From Chrysoporthe austroafricana (Eukaryota > Ascomycota > Sordariomycetes > Diaporthales > Cryphonectriaceae), in contig JYIP02000002.1 of assembly GCA_001051155.2 (NCBI GenBank), positions 1,805,583-1,869,582 of the forward strand: a stretch of DNA of 64,000 bases. Reading direction: 5' to 3'. How positions within the stretch are numbered: the first letter of the stretch is position 1; each line of letters starts with the position of its first letter. Under the pieces are notes generated by a model. The model ran no database searches and was not told the DNA's origin. It saw only the letters and a program-made list of their open reading frames with translations. Shown piece after piece: positions 1 to 9,989 of the stretch. Position numbers and translations under genes: made by a program.

Positions 1-21
1 ACTTCGCACCCATTAGGGGAG

Positions 22-68
22 AACAAGCCAAGAAGTCCCAAGCCAAGAAGTAACAAGCCAAGAAGTTC
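22..68 (+). repeat. Short imperfect tandem repeat, three copies
   Basis: Three imperfect copies of a unit built on AAGCCAAGAAGT lie end to end, about 150 bases upstream of the first ATG of the neighbouring small gene. They would fall in its promoter or 5' leader. No function is visible. Confidence 0.6.
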
Positions 69-219
69 CACAGCTGCCAGCCCATCTTCGACACTCCATC
101 TGACTCTTGTCTCCTGAACTACCTCCTGAGCTACCTCTCCAAAACACCGTGACTGATTCAACCTCGTCTCCAAACGATCCCACTGCTACCGCCAGTAGTT
201 GAACAAACAAGAGCCAACA

Positions 220-555
220 ATGTCGCCTGCCGAGCCATCCTACAACCTCCCCGCCATCAGGGTCAACGGCCAGGCGCTCCCTCACCCGCCGGAGAACGTC
301 CATGCGAACCAGCCCAAGGTCATGGAGCCCATGGGTACGTAAATCTGGACCTCCCCCTCTCCTATCGCCTCTCTCCGAGAACCTCATCCGAGAGACCGGC
401 CGATTGCTGATGACTGCCCCTCTCCTATAGACCCCGAGCGACCTCATCCGAAGGATAGCACTGATCTGCGAGGCGGCGAGCGGAGCGAGATGTGCCCCGG
501 CCGGTTCTGCTTCATTATCCCGTGTCCGCTGCCCTGCGACTTTTGCATCTGCTAA
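220..555 (+). CDS. Small conserved-looking protein with a cysteine-rich tail
   Basis: Two exons, 220..334 and 431..555, encode 79 residues. The intron begins GTACGT and ends CCTATAG, and the joined frame runs cleanly to TAA. The N-terminal half is polar and proline-rich. The last 22 residues are very different: a short Cys/Pro/hydrophobic tail with the pattern CPGRFCFIIPCPLPCDFCIC. I recall similar short tails on small uncharacterised fungal proteins, but no function is known to me. Possible roles are lipid-anchored (palmitoylated) membrane association or metal binding; both are inference. It points toward the TRAPPC12-like gene on the opposite strand, with about 250 bases between their stop codons. 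Confidence 0.75.
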
Positions 556-801
556 GGAGGAGAGACGTCTCGCATACGACGGAGGAGAGTGATGGGCTGG
601 CATGGCGTTTCGGGGTTACAATGGGACGGCTGGATGTCTTGACTTTCCTCGGACTATATTGGAATATACACCTGGCGGATGGCGGACCAAGGAACCACAT
701 CTAATAGAAAACGAATGTTTCCAGGCGCCCGGTCCACATGGGCCGCATACTCGAGCGATGATTCGCATTGCCTAGCATGACGTACCCGCGTATCTCGCGT
801 A

Positions 802-2017
802 TCACAGCTTGAAGTCAGCGTTCGACTTCTCCCAGCCCTTGGTCGTGACCTCCATCCCGGCCATCCTCTCGGCAAGCTTGGCCTTCAGGGCCCGTGACCT
901 GTCTGTGCAGAGCTCGTAAATTGTCGCGAGGTTGAAGAGGAGCGTGTGCGAGGAGTAGCCGCCCTCGACCAAGCCCTCCAGTACTACCCTCCCCTATGAA
1001 GTTGTCAGTGCATCTCGGGGGCGGTCTAGCAAACGTCCCGCTTACCTCATCCATTTTGCCGGTATACAACAGGCAGACAGCCAGGTTCAAGGCGACCATC
1101 TCATCTCCGGCCATCTCCTCCACGAGCTCCTTCCAAGCAGCAAGCGCAGCGTCGTAGTTGCCGTCCGCCATGTCACAGAGCGTAGACACGACCTTGTCTC
1201 CGACCTCGCCCTGCTTGATGCACTGTCTCGCGGCACTGGTGTCACCCAGCTGCAGCCACAACAGTGCCTTCGACATCGCCAGCTTCCCACCGCCCCAGTC
1301 CCGCAAGGACGCGAGCTGGGCCGCGGCGCCTGGGAGGTCGTCCATCTCCGCCAGCGCGCCCGCGACCTTGATTCCCAGGTCCACTAGCCGATCCTTCCAG
1401 ACCTCACTCGCCGAGTTGTCGTGAACAGCCATCGCCTCCGCAATCTTCCCCCGCGCCTCGCTCGCCAGGTCGTAGTAGCTCATGATAGCCCTCCTAGGGT
1501 CGCCGAACCCCATGGCCTGCAGGCGCACGACGAGCAGACGCAGGTCCCACGGCATAAGATGCGCGCCCGAGATCTCGTCGACGTAGAGCGCGCTGTTGAT
1601 GTCCTCCAGGGCGCGCGCCTCCTGGGCGGCGGTCTGTGTGGCGTCGATCAGCGTCAGACACGACAGCCGCGTGTACAGCAGGTCGAAGATGCGCGCGTGG
1701 TCCGTCGGTGCCGGCGCGGGAGCACCGTCGGGCCCCGTGCTCGTGAGCGCATGGACGGCTGCGATCGCTGCCGCGCGGAAGTGGCCCTGCGCGAGAAGGT
1801 CCTGGACGGGCGTGCCGGGGTCCGGCTGCTTGGACGAGCTGCGGAAGGGAGCCGGGATGCTCTGGGCGTTGAGGGGGTGGTAGATCTCCGGCTTGAGCAG
1901 GTGTGCGAAGTCCTTCGGTAGGGCCAGAGGAGTGCGGCCGGGTGCTGGCGAGCGGGGAGACTGCCTTGGCCGGTCTGAAGACACACGCGGGCTCCCTTGT
2001 CGTGAGAGTGGCCGCAT
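802..2017 (-). CDS. TRAPPC12: TRAPPC12-like trafficking protein particle complex subunit
   Basis: Two exons, 1046..2017 and 802..993, separated by a 52-base intron (GTAAGC..CATAG), encode about 387 residues. The helical, alanine-rich body with TPR-like repeats and the C-terminal block TIYELCTDRSRALKAKL match the family of TRAPP complex subunit 12, which acts in ER-to-Golgi vesicle tethering. The final exon restores the conserved C-terminus that a straight reading would lose. Start choice: the open frame extends to 2095, but only from a GTG. The first in-frame ATG is at 2017, and residues before the conserved domain are low-complexity Ser/Pro. An upstream exon remains possible. Confidence 0.8.
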
Positions 2018-3529
2018 AGGAACGAGACGGCTGTGCTGAGGCGAGAGCGGAGAGGCCAGGGGATCGCTGCAGGTGGTGTTCAGCACTGGGAGCACATTGG
2101 GACAACATATGAGACTGACTCATCTATGTCCAGAGGACCCTTCGTTGAGGACCTCGGACGAGAGGCTGCGCGGAATGTTAGCCAGGCTCAGTCTGGGAAT
2201 CTCCGGTATGAGAGGGTATCAGGAACAGCCGAGGGTGTCATCGTCAGAGGCCTCTTGTGCGGCATATGTTGCAGAATTTGGGTACATACGCCTCGCTGCT
2301 GACGACTTATTCCGCACATGTCCCTGTGCTGACGAAGTTTGTGGTTGTTCCATGGGAGCTGTGGTTGTTGACTTGTATGCGTGCCTGACAGCTTACCAGC
2401 GCTCAGCATCTAGAGTCAGTTCATGGATGCTAGCTGGTCGCCAGCTGACAGCAGCTGCGAGGAGTTTGAGACCAACGGAAACCCCCCCCCTTTCTGGGGC
2501 GTGGGGGGCACTTGCGCTGCCAGCTTCCACAGGGAGGCGACCAAAGTAATAAAGTAGAAATAAAACATGATCATCCATCTGAAAGTCTCGATCGTAGGGG
2601 AATAAGTGGGATTCCACAGCATAATTCAAATATCAGACAGAAGGCATCGGCTGATCTGGCGCCTCAAACAAGAATACAAGAGGACCACCACCCTGGCTCA
2701 ATTCTCATTCTGCGGCATGCTCTTCTAACCCTCAATTGCCTGAACACTAACTAGTACATTACTTCAACTCCTTTCAGCCGTGAAGAATGCTTCTTCCCGT
2801 CATCCTGTAACTAGTCTGCATTCATATCATCGCTGGACCTTAGTTACTACCGCAACTCCCTAGCTTCCTTATTTTCAATATCACATCTCGCCCAAAGCTT
2901 TTCAAGGCATCGCTTATTCTATTAATGCAACTTTGGGCCCTACCAACCGTGAGAATTGTCAACATGGGCCCTCTAATTGCTACATACACCAGCTGAGGCG
3001 TTTTGTCTTATTTTATGGGCGTCTCCAAGGTCATCCGCTAGCGGATATTGAACGACGACATGGATCCCGCCAGGTGGGAAGCCTGGTGGATGCCGCCGAA
3101 CATCTTATGGGCCAAAGCGTAGCTTGAGCCTGTCTGGGCTGTGGTATTGGCCCTGCTCACATTATTACGGCCACTCGTTGCGTTAGTCTTGGCGTTGAAA
3201 TAGATTGGGCGATCTGCACGTGGGCTGAATATGGTATTCTTGACCTCATCCTGACTTTCAGGAGCTCCCGAGCTGCCGCAATTCGTACCATGGCCTGAGA
3301 GCTGGATGATATAATGTCGCGAGGTTCTGCCCTTGAGGAAAGGGGGCAAGAGGCATGTGAAAGGCCACCAAAGTTGCGTGCACCAGATCAGATAGCATTG
3401 GGCTGGTGATATTTGAATGGTTCATTCATGACGGTCATCACATGTCTTGGACTTCATATTAGTCAAGAAATTCCAATTTCTCTATAGTCCACCTCTCCAT
3501 GTACCCCATCGTCGGCCCGGACAGTCGTC
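2018..3529. other. Gene-poor interval, nothing recognised
   Basis: Only short open frames with no family resemblance are present. This interval would hold the promoter of the TRAPPC12-like gene at its left end. A run of eight C's occurs near 2485. No repeat of known type or RNA gene was seen. Confidence 0.5.
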
Positions 3530-4174
3530 TCACGATCTCATTCTTGATCCGAGCATCGCCTGGAAGGTAGCCGGTTTTGATGATTGGTATGGCATGGGCT
3601 GGAGATCGCGGCGGGCGTTGCTGAAAAAAATCTGCGCCGTATTTGAAAGTGGTGACGACGTTTCGTCGAAGCTCGAGCGCGGACTTTCGTCACTTAGATC
3701 GTGCATCGGGATGCCGCCATCCACGCCCATACAGTTCTCTTCATCGCCATGCAACAGTGCATATGCCTCCTCCTTGTGGTGGACCTGCTTCATGGGGACG
3801 TTTTTGCTATGCTCAAGCGCCACTCCGCATAATGCGTCTGCTTTCCTTGCTATCAGAACACAAATAGTGATCGGCCAGAAAATGGAAACAACGACGAAGA
3901 CGACAGGACACAAGGGCTGTTGTGCCGAGTTAGCAAGCGGTGACTCGGTAATCGGTGAGATGCCAGGTAAAAGGCATAGGACCGTCCGGTGTCAAACTCA
4001 GGGGAACCGTACTATTAGGCATGCCTTTCGACGAAAAGTGTCGGGCACCCAAGTCGCCTCGCCTCCTCCGTCTGGAAGTGTATATATGCTCCAACATAGT
4101 ATCATTGTGAAGCCAAGAAACCAGAATATCGCGAGTGATACTGTACATCTCAAAGGGTCGTCGGTGAGCATCAT
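3530..4174 (-). CDS. Hypothetical membrane protein (two-exon model, uncertain)
   Basis: Two open frames join across an intron with donor GTACGG at 4012 and acceptor CAACAG, with a consensus branch site GCTAAC 14 bases before the acceptor. The exons would be 4013..4174 and 3530..3916, giving 182 residues from the first ATG in frame. The product has two strongly hydrophobic segments, one in each exon (around FWFLGFTMILCWSI and VVFVVVSIFWPITICVLI), followed by a polar, acidic C-terminal tail. The frame stays open upstream of the chosen ATG, so an N-terminal exon may be missing. No family is recognised. The good branch site is the best evidence that this is a real gene. Confidence 0.4.
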
Positions 4175-5318
4175 CTTGGCGCTGGTATTTGCAAGGAAGA
4201 TGGTCGGATTAAAGAGTTGAATCTGGGATCCAGGTCTGAGCCTCCATGTAGATGATATAAAGTCGAAGCTTGGCTGCACTATGTAAGTGATGGCTTGGCG
4301 TGGTGAGGTCTACTGTCGGTCCGTATGAGCCGTGCCCGTCTGGGGAAAGGGGATTCGGAAACGAAATAGAATTTTAGATGACTGCTGTGAAGGCAGGTGG
4401 GTTTGATCAGCGGGCCCCGCGACGAATTGAGCGCGTCCGAGTATAATTACTACGGTACTATGGTACATTGGGACTCCACATCATGCGCCCAACGCCTGAT
4501 CTCCTCTGTGCTTTGAGTCTGCTCGCCGTGTCCCTGCAACAAGCCAGGCGGCTTAAAGCGGTCTGGTCAGGCCTCGCGGTCTCGTGGCAGTGTAAACTCC
4601 TCGGAGAGCCGCCCCGTTAGGGGTCGCAGAACTGGCCGCGCGGCGCTCTCCTCAGCGGCCAATAGCTCCTTTCGTGGCCCCCAGGGGAGGCCCTGGCGTG
4701 CCTGGGCCTCGTCTCTGCAGCGGGAGATCGGCATACCTGCATGGACGGGCGGCATTTGACAGCTTAGTGAGATGCTATTCCCGGCCGCTCACCAATCGGA
4801 TGATTGCAGGGAGTGGTCTTGCTTCCTTTTCAAACACGTCAAACGTGTTCTGGAGAGCCCGTAGAAGGTTCATTTCGCTGGACTCCTGAATTGCGGATCG
4901 AGAAGAATGGAGGTTCTATAAGATCTATAAGACCCGATGAGCGAGAGCGGCTTTGTTTTCTCCTAGCGTCTCAATTGCCTCGTGGGCCTGAGTGCGTCGC
5001 TATGCCTCCTTGTGCATTGGGCCTGGCTTGCGACGGCATCTGACTTGAGCGATTTATTTAGGTAACAGATTCGATTGCGTTGGTGTCAGGTGCCTGAAAG
5101 AAGTACGTGGAAGGGGCTCGGTATTTTGTGGGTTTTCCAGAATTCGATCCGCACCGGACGGACCCAGGGCGAGTGGGCCGTCCGGACCCTCCCCCTATAT
5201 TATCATACAAAAGCCGACCACCATCTCTTTTGTAAAGGGGGAAAAATGGAACCTGCCTACTACTGGGAGTAGATTGCAATGGGCTCTACACAACAAGTAG
5301 TGAAGTAAGGTCTTGTAA
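4175..5318. other. Intergenic interval, nothing recognised
   Basis: Only short frames without family resemblance occur here. The interval is rich in short C/G patches but holds no convincing gene, RNA or transposon terminus. Confidence 0.4.
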
Positions 5319-5319
5319 G

Positions 5320-5362
5320 ATGACGGCTTCAGGCCAGACGGCTTCAGGCCAGACGGCCTCAG
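5320..5362. repeat. 15-bp tandem repeat, about 2.7 copies
   Basis: The unit GACGGCTTCAGGCCA occurs twice in perfect tandem, followed by a partial third copy with one change. It lies in a gene-free stretch. Confidence 0.7.
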
Positions 5363-5729
5363 AGGGCGGGTACGAAATCAAACAAAGTCATCCTCAAGGA
5401 AAAAAAGGACATTACCCTTTGGCGTCTGCGTTGTCCATTGGCTGACGGGAGAAATCTGTTGCAGCTCACTTCCTAAGCCGTGCTTATTGTGAGAAGCTGC
5501 TTACGACTGCATGTGTCTGAGGCCTACCTATTTATGATCGGTAACATCAGTCGGCCTGGCAACACACTCGAAGAGTAAGCATAACTAGTACTATTCTTGC
5601 TTCTCATGACCTTAAAGCCGAAACTCGTGAAGGGCTCTCCTAAAGGTCCGGAAAACAGGCAAATGCTAGCCCCACAAAAGTGCCAATGCTTCGCATTTTC
5701 CCTGCCTCTGCATATATTTCATGCAGTCT

Positions 5730-5901
5730 GGTCTATTCGCAATATTGTAGTGCAGAAGCCTAAGCGGCATTCCGGACGTCAAAAAAAAGAAGAATANTTT
5801 TTTTTTTAGAAAAAAAATTATTTTATTTTATTTTTATTTTTCTTTTTTTTGACGTCCGGAATGCCGCTTAGGCTTCTGCTCTACAATATTGCGTATAGAC
5901 C
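5730..5901. repeat. 61-bp foldback (inverted repeat) around an A/T spacer containing an N
   Basis: The left arm (5730-5790) and right arm (5841-5901) are reverse complements with only two or three differences over 61 bases. They meet across about 50 bases made almost only of A and T, which include an ambiguous base at 5797. The arms share the core GACGTCCGGAATGCCGCTTA (right-arm orientation). This could be a foldback or MITE-like element, two retroelement tails inserted head to head, or an assembly join. No target-site duplication is obvious. Confidence 0.75.
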
Positions 5902-5929
5902 AAACTTCATTAAATAAAGTCGGATATAT

Positions 5930-5969
5930 AAAAAAAATTAAAAAAAAAAAGCAAAAGATAAATTAGGAA

Positions 5970-6010
<41 letters not shown>

Positions 6011-6055
6011 TTTTTAAAAAAAAAAAAAAAAAAAAAGAGGAAGAAAGAAAAGAAA
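5930..6055. repeat. Long A/T homopolymer tract
   Basis: Nearly uninterrupted A runs, one exceeding 30 bases, then a T run, then another long A run, grading into AG-rich sequence. It may be a retroelement poly(A) tail or an unreliable part of the assembly; its closeness to the N and the foldback favours caution. Confidence 0.7.
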
Positions 6056-6111
6056 AAGACAACCATTTCATGGGTTACCGTTTTAGGATAACTATTTAAG
6101 CACTAGAGAAG

Positions 6112-6279
6112 GTCTTTGTGCCGAGCATATTGCAGGAGTATTTAAAGACGAAGTCAGCCATGGTGTCGAAGCCGAGTCAGTACATGAGGTTCTTCGTATC
6201 CGAAAGCTGACCCTTGACCACGTTGGCCCCGATGCACCAATCGAGCTTGTCGACGTGACGCAGGATTTTCTCCTCATGT
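6112..6279 (+). pseudogene. Short coding relic, family unknown
   Basis: One frame reads as about 55 protein-like residues (beginning AEHIAGVFKDEVSHGVEAES and ending VTQDFLL), then hits a stop, with no start codon and no continuation. The composition looks like real protein rather than random translation. It directly follows the poly-A tract, so it may be a fragment of a mobile element or of a decayed gene. No family is recognised. Confidence 0.3.
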
Positions 6280-7211
6280 AGCTGGAGGGCTGCTAGCCAC
6301 TTAGAGGTTATCATGGGATAGAAACATGCATGCAGAGCTATGACACGTGTACCTAGGTATTAAGACGAGATGAAAATTAGGTACGGACCTTTGCCGGAAA
6401 ATCCCCGATTTACCTGACGGCGTCGGGCCGGATGGGTTGCTTTGACACGAATGGTACTGAGAGCCATGTTGAGGTGCAAAACATCATACCACTCGCAGAA
6501 GGCGAGTCCTTGACACAGATGCGACATGAATCCATGTTTTCGGATAGATGGAGGGCCGGGTAGTTCAAATTTTACGCAAAGTCGCCATGCCTTTTGTGCA
6601 ATCTGTCTAGCATCTCATGGTTCTTGGAGCGTCGACATGCCCACACATGCCACAACTTGCTGGCACGCACACCGAAAGGGCCCGGAAAGCCCGCGGTGGT
6701 GAGCCGGGGGAAGCAGACGCGGTAATCAAAGAGACTGGTGAAGAGCGCCGGCAGATAGGTGAGGCTTATCCACGCGAGCCCCTCGACCAGAGAACCAAGT
6801 TTTGCGTCACGCAGAAACGTTCGGCACAGCCACCAAAGGAAAAAAAAACACAGACGCGACCGACCACGATCTGCGACAACTAGGTATGCTCCCCGGGTAT
6901 AAAGATGCCGAGCTGCACCGTAACACCTAGTAGCCCAGCGGCAACCGGCAACATGAGACGGCCAGATGAGAGGTCTATGTTGGCTAAGCTACTGCTGCGA
7001 TGAGTAAGGGTGTGCAGAGCTGAAGAGTCCTCCAGCAATACATCATTTTATATACATACACATAATATCAATTGTGAGCTCAGATACTCCACATGATTTT
7101 CTCTGGGCGAAGGAGATGCGGAATCTGGGAACATGTCTTCACAGCTTCAATCTGATGTGTCAACGGCAATTATCATGTTAGCTAGGAGTCCACATCTGTC
7201 TGGCCTTGATC

Positions 7212-8087
7212 GTGATGGCCCGCTTGTACTCTCACGCAGTCAGATGTCTTCCACTGTTCTCCCCCAGAGCTTGGAGGATTCCATGTTGATGTCTTCGAAG
7301 ATGTTCCGCAGCGGCTTAGAGGGCCTTTCGCCGCGGTGCACGGGAAGTTCGTCGGATCGGTCCTGTCGCCGATGTCTGAGGCGTCCGGGTATTACATCTT
7401 CGGACCCGCGTATGCGGGGTTCAACCTGGACGGGATGGCGATGCAGCCACCGGCAGATGGGGCTGAGGATCGCTACATCACCATCACGTTCATGCTTGCG
7501 CATCCTTTGTCGTGGGGCTCCGTGCACATCTTCGCGGCGCCCGAGGCAGGCACCGACAAGAGGCTGGCGATCGACCCAGGCGATTTCAGCCACCCGCTCG
7601 ACCTCGAGGTCATGGCTCGGCACGTCCAATTCATCAAGCAAAGCCTGACGACTACGAAGCCCTTAGCTGGATGCTTGAAGCCCGGCGGGAAAAGGGTGGT
7701 TAGGGCGCAGGAGGCTAGGCGCTTTGAAAGATCTCGAGGTGGCTAAGAAATTAGTTCTGGTCCCCCCCCCCCTTTTTTCTTTTTCTTTTCTTCCCCTTCT
7801 CTCTTTGTTCCTGATTGTAACCCATTCTCATTCAGAAACCACTATGCACCGACATGCGTACCAAATTTAGATTTCTCAAGAGTCAAGCCGTGGGCGCGCA
7901 CCACTTCAGTAGATCCTGTTCGATGGTTCCGTGCGAGATCGGGAGAATCGTGGATCCCCCGGCTGCGCATGTACGGGACCACGAACCTCCGTTTGTGTAA
8001 TGCCAGCGTGATCCCTCTGACGCCTCGCGCCAACCCGCAGGCCACTGTATACGAAACCAGCCTGATCAAGGACAGCTTTTCGCTTTA
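7212..8087 (+). pseudogene. Decayed GMC oxidoreductase (C-terminal part)
   Basis: The frame from about 7212 carries the substrate-binding half of a glucose-methanol-choline oxidoreductase, including HPLSWGSVHI and DFSHPLDLEVMARHVQF. A shifted frame then gives LEVAKKLV near 7730. After a C/T-rich tract (7762-7800), another frame gives the FAD-domain end: HHFSRSCSMVP, then, after an extra C in a C run near 7960, YGTTNLRLCNASVIPL and PRANPQATVY, ending at TAG 8085-8087. The N-terminal Rossmann domain is absent. At least two or three frameshifts are needed. Family knowledge: these are secreted or cytosolic flavin-dependent alcohol or sugar oxidases. This copy cannot make one. Confidence 0.75.
7762..7806. 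repeat. Poly-C/poly-T low-complexity tract within the GMC relic
   Basis: Ten C's followed by T-rich and CT-rich runs interrupt the oxidoreductase relic between its substrate-binding and FAD-binding parts. It may be a degenerated intron or an expansion. Confidence 0.6.
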
Positions 8088-8923
8088 GACCTGGACCCAG
8101 GCTAGAAAAATGGATGCTAGTGTAGAGTAGAAGGAAGGAATGCTATGTAGACACTGATACTGTGACAGCGGAGGTATGGCCACACCACATATTATCCAGA
8201 TGTATTGCCTTTCAGAGCCATTTATTCTTACGTAGGTAGTTGCCCAAGAACAGAGCAAATGCCGTAGTCGCTATGCGAGTCGCACACCCATGGATTCGGG
8301 TCACGCACTTTCTGCTATCTTAAGACGGAATTGATTAAGTTGCATAATGAAATTATATGAAATCAATTGACTTACCGCAATTACTGCCGCGCCTTTTATG
8401 CACTTAGAGATGATCCTCTTCAGTTTCTGGTCACGAACGCAATCAGTCGCTTGGTATAGCGCGAATTCCTCAAGCGAACGGGCTGGTGTATGAGCCGTTG
8501 TAAGGCTGCCAAGTCAGCCCATTGAATCATCAAACTAGACAATCACTCTATAGGTTTGGCAGATGTTTGTCTCGACGCCGCCGCAGCTCAGTGGCGCGTG
8601 GCCTGAGACCCTCGTGGACATGTGACACACTGGCTTCCCGCCCGTACTCACCTGGTAGGTACTTGTGTGTCAAGGCAAGTCAGGGTGGATCGCGCTGAGA
8701 AGAGAAGAGAGGAGAACCTAGGATGGCACCGGACTGGCTAGCAAATGGCTCGCGGAATCAAGTTACAGTAAGGCAACAGCCGTCGCCTGCAAGCCGCAAG
8801 GGCCAAGATATGGTCTGTACACACAACTACTTAAGTTGTAGCAAACACCATCCCATCTCCCACAAATCCGGGAACTCCAGAGAACCTCTGGCTCAGCTCC
8901 GCAACACTGACGAACCGATCAAC
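8088..8923. other. Intergenic interval, nothing recognised
   Basis: No coding or repeat signal was found. Its right end would carry the promoter of the small membrane protein at 8924. Confidence 0.4.
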
Positions 8924-9352
8924 ATGGCTCTTCCTTTCTGGGTGACTTTGCTGGCGGGCTTCGCAGGCGGCGTATGGCTCCCCGTGTCATCCCATGCCTG
9001 GCAACAACTACTTAGGTCCCTGCTCGCCGGTGAGCCAGTCGGCTTCATGGCGGCCGCCATCGCCACGGCCGTCTCGGTCGCCGTCTTAAAGTTCTTGTCC
9101 TTCCCGAATGTGTTCGCCGATGCGCAGCATCAGCAGGAACACCTTCTCATGCAGCGGCAGGCGAAGCTAAGGCTCTTCAGAGAACTGCGACAGCATTTCG
9201 GAGTCGCTGAGGACCAGGGATCAGACGGGGACGACTTCCTCGCGAGGCTGCTGTGTGACAGCTTGTTCCGAGATTTTCGACTTGCGCGGTCTTCGACTAC
9301 GATCCCGGATCACAAGCCCTCGGCCACTGACGCGGGATTCCTACCGGATTAA
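8924..9352 (+). CDS. Small two-segment membrane protein, hypothetical
   Basis: A single uninterrupted frame of 142 residues. The ATG at 8924 (context CAACATGG) was preferred over an in-frame ATG at 8723 because the upstream 67 residues are low-complexity and unlike a protein domain, whereas the chosen start opens directly into a hydrophobic segment. Two likely membrane spans are visible: residues 2-22 and about 45-66 (AAAIATAVSVAVLKFL). The remainder is a polar, charged tail. No family is recognised. A long isolated frame with two spans is suggestive but not proof of a gene. Confidence 0.5.
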   Translation: MALPFWVTLLAGFAGGVWLPVSSHAWQQLLRSLLAGEPVGFMAAAIATAVSVAVLKFLSFPNVFADAQHQQEHLLMQRQAKLRLFRELRQHFGVAEDQGSDGDDFLARLLCDSLFRDFRLARSSTTIPDHKPSATDAGFLPD

Positions 9353-9989
9353 AAGAAGAAGCAGTCCGAAGATTACATCACAGGAGACACGTATACAGGC
9401 TAAGAGGAGAATGGCCTCCTGTGGTCTTGTGTGTGAGTACGAATATTCCTTTCTAGTGATCTATTCTTAAGCATGAACTGATCTGCTGGCGAGTGCTTCA
9501 TGGCTCTAGGCAAAGCTGGCACAGGTAGTCATGTGCCGACCGACTGGGCTTGGGTTCTTGGAATAAGCAGGTAATAAGCGGGGTACTCGGCTTCACCTTT
9601 TCAGATTGTCATCATTGGGTTGGACCCCGAAGTGTTTGGCCACTATAATCATAGTGGCGTTGGGGTTGGTAGAATGGGGGCATCGACAGAGGAAAAGGCT
9701 TGCCCTACAGATGGTTTGTAGCTTGGGTTTGAAGACGGACTGGGGGGTGTTAGCGATCATTAGAGACGCATATGGAAATTCATTGGGCTCATCCGCCTAT
9801 CTCTGCTGAAATTAAACAGGTCTTCACGACAGCTCCTGACGTAAATGAGCCTGCTCGTGCATAAACTCAGTCCCTGCGGCCCGAGGAGCGCATTTGTCTA
9901 CCCGCATATAGACACGCACAGTCTTTCAGGTAATCCCAAACTCTCTGCGATATGTCCATTACCCTGCCTCATACATACCTAGGTACCCC
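9353..9989. other. Intergenic interval, nothing recognised
   Basis: Contains only short frames. It separates two genes whose 3' ends face each other. Confidence 0.4.

Noticed and set aside
13..603. 196-residue minus-strand frame at the left edge
   Set aside because: It covers the spliced small plus-strand gene and contains a repetitive TSWL stretch that is just the tandem repeat read backwards.
1421..2123. Frames on both strands overlapping the TRAPPC12-like gene, including an ATG at 2123 on the minus strand
   Set aside because: Translations are Arg/Pro/Ala-rich and out of frame with the conserved TRAPPC12 segments.
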